Below are positions 12,973 through 22,802 of a DNA stretch of 64,000 bases, in pieces; the first letter of the stretch is position 1, and every line of letters begins with the position of its first letter. Origin of the DNA: Carya illinoinensis (Eukaryota; Streptophyta; Magnoliopsida; Fagales; Juglandaceae); NCBI RefSeq assembly GCF_018687715.1, contig NC_056762.1, positions 39,636,864 through 39,700,863 of the forward strand. The letters run 5' to 3'. The position numbers and the translations under genes were made by a program. Under the pieces are notes generated by a model. It was not told where the DNA came from. It ran no database searches and was given only the letters and a program-made list of their open reading frames with translations.

Positions 12973-13690
12973 ATGCGGCCAATTTTTACATCAATCAAAG
13001 ATATCACTCCAGCCACAAAAAAATGGAAAATCAAAATGATTGTCGCAGAAAAATCTCCTAAGAGAACTGGACAACACTCATCAGTTAAATATCAAAATTT
13101 GACATTAATTGATCAAGAGGTATAATATCTATTTTTACAATTTCTATTTCATTAAAAAAAATTAGATTAAATTTTAAAATATTTATATTTCCTATTATTT
13201 ATATTTTCCTTATATTTAGTTCCATTTTATTTTCAAAATTATTTCATTTTTTAAAAAAACCAATTCTTTCAAAATTATTTTAAAAAAAATATTATAAAAT
13301 ATTCTTACTTAAATTTTTTCAAACAACACAGGGAAATCGTGCTCAAGCAACCATGTTTGGTAACGATATCGATTCAAGAAAAAACTCTCTGCATATCTTC
13401 CAGTCATATTACATCATAGATGCATTTGTTAAGCCGTTAGATCCAAAATTCAAAACAGAATCATACGAATTTCAATGGATTTTAAATTTTAAGACAATCA
13501 TTGAAGAAGTACCAAATGATGAAATCCATTTAGAGCTGCCAAAATACAATTTCACCTCTATTGATCAATTGGATCCCTACAAAGACTCAGTTGCAGAAAT
13601 AGGTAATTTATTATTTGTCTTAAATTTTTTAGTACAAATTAATTAACAGTTTAAATCTTTTTTATCAGATCTATTAACAATTGTCATTCA
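12973..13690 (+). pseudogene. Helitron-borne RPA-like (OB-fold) exons, truncated
   Basis: Three small exons follow the helicase. The first, 12973-13119, starts with ATG and encodes a segment resembling the start of RPA1-type OB folds (FTSIKDITPATKKWKIKMIV), with donor GTATAAT. The second, 13332-13602, follows a CAG acceptor and encodes another OB-fold-like segment (NRAQATMFGNDID ... YYIIDAFVKP). The third starts at 13669 and is broken by the Ty3-type fragment after about 20 bp. Plant Helitrons often carry RPA1-like genes that may protect single-stranded transposition intermediates. The match is by short motifs, and I cannot say whether this is a separate gene or a C-terminal extension. Confidence 0.65.
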
Positions 13691-14223
13691 TAATTCAAGA
13701 GATGCAAAGCCAAGTCCGGATCATCAGAGATAAAATGGCGGCAGCTCAGAGTCGCCAGAAGAGTTATGCTGATACCAGGAGGAGAGAGTTGTCATTTGAA
13801 GTTGGTGATTGGGTTTACCTTAAAGTCTCTCCCATGAGAGGTGTTAAGCGTTTTGGTAAGAAGAGGAAGCTAGATCCGAGGTACGTCGGCCCTTTTCAGA
13901 TTCTGGAGAGAGTAGGGTCCGTCGCCTATAGAGTTGCTTTGCCAGATTATTTTGGGGATGTTCATGATATCTTCCACGTATCATCCCTGAAGAAGAGCTT
14001 TGGACAGCAAGAACCACGCTTCGTCGACCCAGCGGGTATTCAGTTGCAACCGGATCTCACTTATGAAGTTGTTCCATCGCAGATTTTGGATTGGAAGGAG
14101 CAACAGTTGAGGTCCAAGACGATACCTTTGGTTAAAGTGGCTTGGGGAGATCCGTTAGCTCAAGATTTCTCTTGGGAGCGAGCAGCGGACATGAGGGAGC
14201 AGTACCCGTATTTGTTCGAATAG
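13691..14223 (+). pseudogene. Ty3-type retrotransposon: integrase C-terminus and chromodomain
   Basis: An uninterrupted frame to the stop at 14221. It begins inside the integrase (AAQSRQKSYADTRRR), passes through the GDWVYLKVSPMRG and LDPRYVGPFQIL region (GPY/F-type module) and DIFHVSSLKK, and ends with a chromodomain-like tail (SWERAADMREQYPYLFE). That order and ending are typical of the chromovirus Tekay/Del lineage. Gag, protease, reverse transcriptase, RNase H, the integrase core and the 5' LTR are all absent. The join to Helitron sequence is near 13690. The open frame contrasts with the stop-riddled Helitron gene to its left, so this piece arrived or was under selection later. Confidence 0.88.
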
Positions 14224-14329
14224 AGAAGGTATGTATCTTAGTCTTGATCACAGATGGTTTATGTGCTTTCTTGTGGCTTGTTTTAAGTTGGTGGTTGATC
14301 TGCAAATTTCGAGGACGAAATTTATTTTT

Positions 14330-14343
14330 AAGGAGGGGAGGAT
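14330..14343 (+). other. Polypurine tract of the Ty3-type fragment
   Basis: AAGGAGGGGAGGA lies directly before the TG that begins the LTR, the expected position for the plus-strand primer of reverse transcription. Confidence 0.75.
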
Positions 14344-14344
14344 A

Positions 14345-16413
14345 TGATGACCCGCTTTTGAGTGTATTTTCGCTGAAATAGTTGTTTTTATTTTAATTAA
14401 TATTTTAGTTATCTATTTTATTTTATTCGCGTTTAAAATTGTTTTTTTATTTATTTAATTGATGCTGTGTTTTATTTCTTTTAGTTGTTTTGTGGTTTTT
14501 AATATCTTCGCGGCGGTTTAGTGTTGTTTTTCCCGGACTGAGGATTAGACCTCGTCTTTTCCCTACATCTCTTTCCCTTTTTCCTTTTCTTTTTCCTTTT
14601 TCTCTTTTTCCTTCTTTCTTTTTCCTTTCTTTTTCTTTTTTTTCTTTCTTTTCTTTTTCCTCTCTTCTTTCCCGCTCGAGCCCCCCCCGGCCTCTCTCTC
14701 TTCTCTCCTCTCTCACGCCGGAACCTTCAGCCGCTCGAATCGCCGCCGTCCGGCCACCGTGCGGCTCACCGCCGGTCTCGTTCGCTTCGTCTCCCTCCGG
14801 CGCACCTCCCCACCGAAACTCACCCCCAACCGGCCTGCCGTTTGGCCAGAAATCCTCCTTAAAGCCCGCACGGCTTTGGCTCCGATCCGCCGCCGTCGCT
14901 CCACCTCCGGCCACCATTTCTTCACTACTTCATCACCGGTCCCTTGCCGTCCTAACCCACCTATTTCCAGCCTCCAACGACCACCGGAACAGCTCCTACG
15001 AGCTAGCTTTCCTTTTTGGGAAATCCGGCCTCTTTCCGGCGATTCCGCCGCCACCCACGGCCAACCACCACTTCCAATAGCTTCACAACCATCCCTAGAC
15101 CATTCCCTATCAATCCCAAGCCCTAGTTTGTCCCCGTTCAAAAGTGGGTTTTTCACAACCCACGGCCACAGTGAATTTTCACTGTGACGTTACTTTTTCA
15201 CCGCCGTTTGCAACGCCTCGTGTTTTCTAAAATTGCCATATAGCGCTGTAAGTATTTTCCAAACCCTATTTTCAGATTTAAATATATATTGCTCATTCAA
15301 TTTATTTTATCTGCTGGTTGGTTGATTCCGGACTGAGTCCGAGGAGTTCGGGGGTCGGATGGATGGAGGACGGAGTTACTTGTTTTATTGATTTATGTTG
15401 TTGGATTATTTTATTATGCATTGATATGGCATTACATGGTGCATGCACGTGTGTTTTTGTTTATGTGTGAAAAGCCTGTGTATTGGCGTAAGTGGTCTTA
15501 CAGGTGCGTGTGTATCACGACCCCAAGCCGGGATGGGGTATTATCCCGGTGGAGCTCCTCTGGTCACTCGGGAGCGGAATAAACTGAGTGATGTCCCCTG
15601 AGTTGTCACTAGACGACGGGAGCGGGGGCTAGGGGTTGCTTGGCTACGAACGCGCCGGGCGCGGAACCGGGCATCGCTCTACGCACCGACTCCGTGGCCC
15701 TTCGCTGGTGAGGGCTAGAGGATGCTTGGCTACGAACGTGCGGGGCACGGAACTGGGCATCGCTCGTTAGGTGTCACATGCGTGGTGGTACTCTGCGGTG
15801 TGGCACTGGAGCCAGGGTGTGCGGATGACCCCTAGGGGAGGTCATGGTGCATACGGTTAATATGGATAATGGTTTGAGACGGATAAAGGCCAAATGTGAC
15901 TTTTGGCTTGTTTTTCGGAAAGGATGTGTTTTTGGGCCAAATGGGTTTTTGGCGTGTGTGGAAAATTATGTTTTTGGGTTTTGTGCATCGGGCATGCTTC
16001 ATGCATTTTGTTTGAGTTCTATATGTTTCTATCTGGTAGTGTTTGGGTTTTACTTACCTGCGGTACCATTTTTGGTTCCGTAGCTTTTGGTGCAGAGTTG
16101 GAGGACGAAGAGGAGGAGGCTGAGCCCGAGGATGCGGCTTCGCTGGGTTGCTGATGCTATGCTTTATGTTTGGTTTAAAACTGTATTTGTGTTTTTGTAA
16201 TATTTTATCTATGTATGTTTTAAACAGCTTGTATTACGTTGAGAAAAATTCTGGTACTTAGTTATGACTTTCGTTATCCGCTGCGTGTTTCTTTGTACAC
16301 TTATGTTGCCTTGCACACACTTGGCACCCGTCGATAGGATGGTGACCCGGGTTGTCACCATCCAGACGTCTCGATTTTCCCGTATTCGGGCGTGGGGATT
16401 TGGGGGCGTCACA
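14345..16413 (+). mobile_element. 3' LTR of the embedded Ty3-type element
   Basis: It starts TGATGACCCGC after the polypurine tract and ends GGGGGCGTCACA, about 2.07 kb. The ends form an imperfect TG...CA inverted pair. Most of it is GC-rich (about 14.5-15.85 kb) and includes long pyrimidine tracts (14.55-14.70 kb), unlike all its neighbours. ORFs on both strands here are compositional. No second LTR and no target duplication are present because the 5' part is missing. The exact start could be 3-4 bp further right (TGACCCGC). Confidence 0.8.
15626..15775 (+). repeat. Diverged direct repeat inside the LTR, period 86 bp
   Basis: GGGCTAGGGGTTGCTTGGCT with CTACGAACGCGCCGGGCGCGGAACCG recurs 86 bp later. 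The second copy shows mostly C-to-T and G-to-A differences (for example CGCGCCGGGCGCGG against CGTGCGGGGCACGG), the pattern expected for methylated CpG decay. Confidence 0.8.
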
Positions 16414-16575
16414 AATATGGCCCAGAATTGCAATGATCATTGCAAAAAAAATAAAATTCTGTCTATATTTTTGTTTTTTTGTTCAAATCTACACTGAAAA
16501 CTTTTTTGTAAGAGACAATAAAAAAAAAAAAAAACAACTAAGCAAACGTGCACAGCACGTTTGCCCTCCACTAGT
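16414..16575 (+). other. Helitron 3' terminus with hairpin and CTAGT
   Basis: A perfect hairpin, GCAAACGTGC - ACA - GCACGTTTGC (16542-16564), is followed by CCTCCA and CTAGT (16571-16575). This is the canonical plant Helitron 3' end, where the hairpin marks termination of strand transfer. Just inside is a second, 18-bp perfect palindrome (TTGCAATGATCATTGCAA, 16428-16445). The T after CTAG belongs to the host in the usual model. Confidence 0.92.
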
Positions 16576-17762
16576 GTATATATATATGTATTGGGATGGG
16601 GAGAGTGACAATTTACCATCCATCCATGCATATATACTAATTCATATCCCTAGCTTTGACAACACGTTTTCATGTTTAATTGGTGTGTGTGAATGTGTGT
16701 GTGTGTGTATATATATATATATGCATGGCACATATATCCTATATCAAAAATTTTATATGCAGTCATTTTTATGTACTATTTTATGTATTTTATTGATGTG
16801 ATTATTTGAGTATTAAAAAAAATTAATGCAGCTAATCACATAAGTGGAATGCGTAGAAAATATATAAAAATGATTATATGTAGCATTAGTCTTTTAATAT
16901 ATATAAATTAATTGATTTGACTAATCATATTAGTGAAATGTACAAAAAATATATAAAAATGAGTATATATAACAAAACTCGTATTTTAATTATGCCTATT
17001 TATACCAAATCAAAATATTCAACACTAGCTAAATAACAAGTTAAGTGATGGAGATGGAGTCCATAAAGTATACAAAAGTAATTATATATAAAAAATTTGC
17101 CAATGCACCGACATGCCTACGTACCTACTACTCTCCCTCCTATCATGCATTTACGACATTTGTCACTCTCTTGCAGTACTAAACCCAAGCAAAAGGGTCT
17201 GGGCTAATGAGGCAGGCCCACACTTTTATATATATATATATATATATATATGATAATGGCTGTTGATTAATTGCTTACAATTTGTTATTATATATATTTG
17301 TTATATATGCGTTAGATTAGAAATTAATAATTATATAATATAATAAATCTATCCATATAGGATTAAAATCTTTTTTTTCTTTTTTGAGATATAGACTTCA
17401 TTCATTCATGAAAATGAAGTTACATCTGTGACCTGATACAATTAGAAGATAACTATTCACAATTGAGGAACTCCCAATATACAAATTTCTTTATAACTGG
17501 TATGGTCTTAATTTCTATAACTTTCTACAGACAACCATCTAAAAGACAACATTTTGTCCAAAATAAAGATTACATCCCCCACCCTCCATAGGAGGAGAGA
17601 ACTAATTTCACTCTATGGACAGAAAGGTCCAAGAGACAATTTCTTTTTTTCTTTTGATACCTAAACAAAAGCAAATAACAAAAATAAAAAAGATAGATAT
17701 GAAAATGATGAATTGCAGATCCACATTTTCGGTCTTATAAAAAATATACAAAAGCAAATAAA

Positions 17763-18060
17763 CTATGGTAGTGCGTGAAAGACACTTTCCATCCTGGAAG
17801 TGCAGATAACAGTCGTGTTTGAAGAAATCGAAGGCCTTAGTCCTAAAAATGCTGAGTTTGGCGGCAGCAGGAGCTTCCCTATACGGCGGCGCGTGGGTTC
17901 AACGCGCACTTTGACACATGCGTGTGACTCACTCGCAACTTTGTTCGACAAAAATTACTTGCCCATTTGAAGGATCAGCTGTTTGGGAATCTTTGCGGTG
18001 GAGCATGTGGTGGTCTCTAGGCTTTGGAGAACAGTATAGATTGGCTTTTCATTGAAAATG
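17763..18060 (-). other. Conserved element downstream of PG1 (unknown)
   Basis: A GC-richer island that recurs in all three units. The minus-strand frame at 17763-17951 (62 codons, RRRIGKLLLPPNSAFLG near the middle) is shared in part with the other two copies. I recognise no family. In this copy the frame upstream is broken by a stop, so it may be a decayed exon or a non-coding conserved element. Confidence 0.35.
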
Positions 18061-18659
18061 AGTGCTATAGCCACAAATGGATTATATAAAAAATAATCTT
18101 ACAAATTGACGTTCATGGCTTCATGTGATTCGTCGAATTTGTTTTACAATAAAAGTAATTTTATAATCTGATAAATCATATCAAATTACATCATCAATTC
18201 GTAGAATTACTTTTGTTATTATATCTTTGTAGCTAAAATAGTTCTCATCATATCAAATATAGCACCTCCTTGAAACAGAAAATAGACCTCAACGTATATA
18301 TACTGTACTAGTTTATAAATAATCGAAAACGCCACTTGAGAATATCCTTATCTGAGAAGTCCATGAAGTACATGATATTAGCTAGCCAGGGTACTGGATC
18401 GTCCGGAATTGTTTAATGCCCATGCATCCAACGATCCCTGATCACTCATTACAATTTTTTCTGAATGAAAAACTCTTGTAAAAACCTTATTTGTATATAC
18501 TATTACTACGTACTCGCAAGGCTGCTTGTACATGCATATATAACTTCTAGCATGGCCCCTGAGATCAAGATTATCAAACATAACGCCTTGGAAAGATTAA
18601 AAAAGAAAACAGAGCAACATCCGGAAATGGCCATGACGATCATGAGAACATGAAGATGG

Positions 18660-20833
18660 TCAATTTGAAAGGCAAGTCACAGAAGGAACGGTAGAAGTAG
18701 CTGTCCCTTCGGCATTCTTGCAGACAGCCTGAGCATCCTTTCCTGGGACAGACAACGTTATGTCTATTTGATCCAATACAATGTTTTTGCAGCTTTCCTC
18801 CGCGCAATTGAAAATTATGGCTTCATCATCTGCTGAAGTCCCATGCACATTACGGTAAGTCACGTCACTCACTGCTACGCTCGACCCCTACATGAATGCA
18901 TGGATCATAGTACAGATCATCGATCATAGACATCCATTCGAATGGTTTCAGATAATTAAGCAACTTGCATTTGAAGAACAATATTGCAGAGCAGAAACAA
19001 GAACTGGTGTATGTACATTTTTCAGTACCTTACTGGGGCCTTGAGTACCATCGTGACTGCTGTAAAACTGGTCAATGATGATAGGGTGTCGGCTATCTTC
19101 AAGGGTGATGTCTTCGAAAGTGATCTTCCTTGCATATCCAGCTCCACCCTAGAAATATTTCAGTAGCTCGTTAAATTTTTTAAAAGAAAAAAAAAATGGA
19201 AAAGGAAAAAAATAGTGTAACATTTAATATATTAATTAATATATAGCCATTTTGATCCTCACAGCCCACGTCTTGATTCTTGCACCGTTTTGACACCCCT
19301 TGAAAGTACAGCCTCCCACGTATACGTCTTCTACTGTATCGTATTTTCCATCTTCTCCAAGGCTTCCAATGCTGCATTAATATATATACACACACAGATA
19401 TTAATATATATCAGATATATACACAGACATATTAACTGTAACGTACGACGTTGTATACATATATAATAAACCATTGTCGACAAACCTTATCCCGTGGCCC
19501 GGACCGCAAGTAACTTGGGTGATTTTGATATTAGACGTGCCGCCATTAATAGCAATACAGTCATCACCTACATATATATTTAAGTAGTTGAAACAAAAAA
19601 GCAAATCAAACGACGATTAGAGCATTCAGCACAACATAAAGCAGTAGTACTGAAGTATTACAGATCGATCATCTATGAGTATTTATATATATACCGGTTC
19701 CTATTATGGATTTTTCAATAGTAATGGCGCTAGAGCGAGAGATGTCAATTCCATCAGTGTTTGGGCTTTCGCCAGGGGCAGTGATTTCGAGATCAGATAT
19801 GTAGAAGTCACTGCAGCCACTAATGCTTATATGGTTTTTAGCGCTATTCAGATGCTTTATTCCAGTTAGCCTGGAGGCATGACAATCGTTGATGTGAAGA
19901 GCCTGCATCATTATATATATATATATGATTAGCCAGAAACTGAGAAACATATGATCTCCTTAATTTTGAAGTATTGCAAGAGGAAATTCAACACTTTTCT
20001 AAGGGCAAGAAAAAAAAAATATGAGTTTTTAATATCTGCCCAATCCAGAAAAATGGATTTTATCAGTACTATTAGATACATTGATCATGATATATAATAC
20101 ATGAAAAGCATATATAATTACTCTTACCGTTGGCCGCTCGCAATTCGACTTGCAATCTTGCCACCAAGAAGAACCCTGACCATCAATTTGTCCACCCCCA
20201 TCGATCATTAGGCCATTTATTTCTGCGAATTGAATCCACTCATTCTTGCCATTCCATGCATCTCTGCTTGGTGCAACAATCGTTCCTTGAAGCTGCAAGA
20301 GTACAGACATTCATCAATATAAATGATAACAGCATTAATGATAAAATTAACCACCAAAGTAAATGACATGACATGCATGCAAATATTACTATATATATAG
20401 AGAATATTACCAGAACATGGACGCTGTTGGCTTTGCAGGGGCCTTTGAAAGCAACAGGGCTCAGCTTGAATGTCATTCCGTTTGGTATTTCGAGTGTTGG
20501 GGTGCCTTCAGATGCTCCACACACGTCCTCCCATGCTTTTAGAAAACTCTATTATGTAAATTAAGAAAAAAAAAAATAGTCATAGATTATCACTCTGTTC
20601 ATGGGATCACAGGCCACATGCATTAGTTTAGAGAAATTAAAAAGAAAATAAAGAGAAATATATATTGAACGAGATTTTCCTACTTGTGAATCGTCAGTTT
20701 GGCCATTTCCAACAGCACCATAATGAATCACATTGAAAGTATCTCCTGCAGCTGGAGAAAGAAGAACCCTAGCACAGGAACTAAGAGAAGGAGTCAAGAG
20801 GATGGAAAGAAGAATGAATATTAGACCTTGCAT
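18660..20833 (-). CDS. Polygalacturonase (GH28), copy 1
   Basis: Hydrolyses alpha-1,4 galacturonan links of pectin in the cell wall. Eight exons on the minus strand: 20684-20833, 20411-20548, 20128-20292, 19695-19902, 19486-19567, 19263-19371, 19029-19148, 18660-18887, all with GT/AG borders and matching phases, giving 399 aa, a normal length. Residues 1-20 form a hydrophobic signal peptide ([12 protein letters not shown]). The GH28 motifs are all present: NTDGID (catalytic D201), GDDC (D222, D223), GPGHGIS (H245) and RIK (R279-K281). The ATG at 20833 is chosen because it starts the signal peptide and lies about 85 bp below a TATA box. Endo or exo mode cannot be told from sequence. Copies 2 and 3 are nearly identical, introns included. 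Confidence 0.93.
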
Positions 20834-20918
20834 CCTTAAACACAGAAATAGAGACCAGATAATTCAAAGAAGAGAGGGCTGCTCTGATAGATGCAAAGAA
20901 AGGAGGGCAGTGATGGAT

Positions 20919-20926
20919 ATTATATA
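20919..20926 (-). promoter_or_regulatory. TATA box of PG1
   Basis: TATATAAT on the minus strand, about 86 bp upstream of the start codon, at the same place in all three copies. Just upstream lies a CATGCATGCATGCA run, which contains the RY (CATGCA) motif known from seed-expressed promoters. A role for it here is only a possibility. Confidence 0.6.
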
Positions 20927-22010
20927 GAGGCAGCAGCATGCATGCATGCAGTTCTAAGTACTCGAGGGATTGTGTGTAAGCAAAACATCAAGATCATTGG
21001 GCGTATGAATTTCAAAAATTATCCTAATTAATTCGGTAAGCATTGACAATTTGTTTTCCTAATTAGTGACATTACTGTTCATCACTTATTTTATTGCAAT
21101 GATTTCTCCGTATACCATGGTAATTAACCATGCGAAAACATGGCTAATTTTTTAGGCTGCAACATATACTATTTTTCGGTAAATGTTTAACATATTATTT
21201 TCTGTTCACACATGAAATCTTTTTATTTTTTTCCATCTCAAAAGAGAATTGAAGGAAAATATTAAATTATTTATTATATTTTATATAAAAATTTAAAAAA
21301 ATTGTAATAATCAGATGAGATAGTTTCTCAATCCAAACAACTCCTGAGATGACACACAGCACGTACACACATATATGTATATATATATATTATTGATATT
21401 GTTGCATGCGTACTTAATTCAAATCAACGTACGTGTTTGTACAAATTGATACATGCGATAAAAATTGGTAACATTTTCCCCTTATTTTGATAAATAAATC
21501 AAATATTAAAAACTTCAAAGCGGCATGTACTGAAATTTTAACTTGGTCTACATATATATATATATATATATATACGTCCGCAAACTTTCAACTAATGGGA
21601 GAGAATAATGCCGCAGATACGTAGATCATTGAATCCGTTTGAGTAAATTAGGTGGGAAGGTAGACCATATGTATTACCGAAAAGTAAATTAAGAGGGATT
21701 TGCGGAGGGGACAGTATGAATGCACCGCTAGACCATATGGTTTTCAACTTTTCAGGCAGTTCCAAAGACACGTATTTATAAATTATTTTTTTATACTTCT
21801 ACCCACTTTTTTAGAGAAAAGAGGAAAAAATATTATTTTAAAAAAGATATTATTGTAATTTTTAATTTTTTTTAAACATAACTGTATGGGCTTGCATGAT
21901 AAATGGAGACTGTATATAGACTAACTTTTTTTTTTTAAAGTATGAAAATTAAAAAAAAAAAAACGCATAGAAACATTCATCTCATCAATAAGCTAGCGGT
22001 GAAATATAAA

Positions 22011-22178
22011 GTAATATTATATACAATTGTGGAATATAAAAGAGTTATGGAGTCATTTTAAAAAAGTAAAATTCACTATTAAAAATTTATTTATTTTCTT
22101 ACAAGTCCTGTATTTATTTACTTTTTTTAAAATGATTGCACAACGCTTATATAATCACGACAGCAGCTATGATTTTAC
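22011..22178. mobile_element. MITE, unit A
   Basis: The ends GTAATATTATA and the reverse of TATGATTTTAC form imperfect terminal inverted repeats, with GTCGTG-like sequence just inside in the sister copies. The element is about 168 bp and is present at the same place in units B and C, so it predates the array. Confidence 0.6.
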
Positions 22179-22402
22179 ATCAAGGAATTCATGAATTTAA
22201 TATAAAAAATGTGGCACAATTTCTTGGGCCAAAGAAATTGTATAAACTTTGAATTGAATTTAATGCTTAATTTGAGGATTGATTCACGCGTGCCTTTTCG
22301 GTTTAGGGATTTTTCATTATCCAACAAATTAATTTATCCGAACCTCTAATTTCATCAAAATCCCATACCAGATCTTAGGAGATCATCATATTACTTCAAA
22401 AA

Positions 22403-22478
22403 ATACCTAGTTGTTAATTTATAAAATTAATAATAATAAAATACCTAGTTGTTAATTTATAAAATTAATAATAATAGG
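22403..22478 (+). repeat. 38-bp tandem duplication private to unit A
   Basis: ATACCTAGTTGTTAATTTAT and following bases occur twice in a row (22403 and 22441). Unit C has one copy (about 51111), and unit B has lost the region. Confidence 0.85.
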
Positions 22479-22698
22479 ATTAAAAAAAGAATTAAAAAAA
22501 GGGTAAATAATTAGGAGTTAATCCATATTATATTAATCGTTGTATGTAATAATATTGGTTCTATGATTTAAATTATAAATACTATTGATAATGATTGACT
22601 AATTCTTCCCCTTATCATCGGTGAAGAAGTTCGGTGACATTTATAAAGCAAAAGCATGTAAAGAATCCACATTCGAGCAAATGAGTACCTTGCTACGA

Positions 22699-22802
22699 GC
22701 CCAAGCCGGTTTGATTCCTGGCCTTACAATCTTCTTCTTTCCCTTTTTTTTTTATTTTCCTGCCGAACACGTTCTGGCCCAAGCCGGTTTGATTCCCGGC
22801 CC
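22699..22802 (+). repeat. Paired 25-bp motif with tRNA T-arm-like shape
   Basis: GCCCAAGCCGGTTTGATTCC occurs at 22699 and 22777, followed by TGGCC and CGGCC. Each can fold as GCCGG - loop - CCGGC around TTTGATTC, like a tRNA T arm or pol III B box. The pair is kept in units B (about 40937, 41014) and C (about 51457, 51537). No complete tRNA is present. Confidence 0.5.

Larger units (their letters stand above)
7370..16575 (+). mobile_element. Helitron, decayed autonomous copy (left end not located)
   Basis: The element is defined by a plus-strand Rep-helicase pseudogene (7370-12777), RPA-like exons (12973-13602), and a 3' terminus with a perfect hairpin and CTAGT ending at 16575. It contains a nested LINE fragment (7573-7814) and an embedded Ty3-type fragment (13.69-16.41 kb). 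Sequence right of CTAGT (TGTATATATA, then GTATTGGGAT) matches the start of the later tandem units at about 34.5 and 44.45 kb, so the right border is host DNA. The start given is the first exon. The true 5' end (TC after a host A) was not found and may lie in 1-7 kb or left of the window. Confidence 0.85.

Noticed and set aside
14447..15187. Long overlapping ORFs on both strands (up to 196 codons) rich in Ser/Pro or Glu/Lys/Arg
   Set aside because: They lie wholly inside the GC-rich, pyrimidine-tract part of the LTR and reflect composition. No domain or splice structure supports them.
19669..19950. 93-codon ORF over PG1 exon 4 as a separate small protein, and plus-strand ORFs over PG exons
   Set aside because: These are exon plus intron read-through or antisense frames of the polygalacturonase gene.
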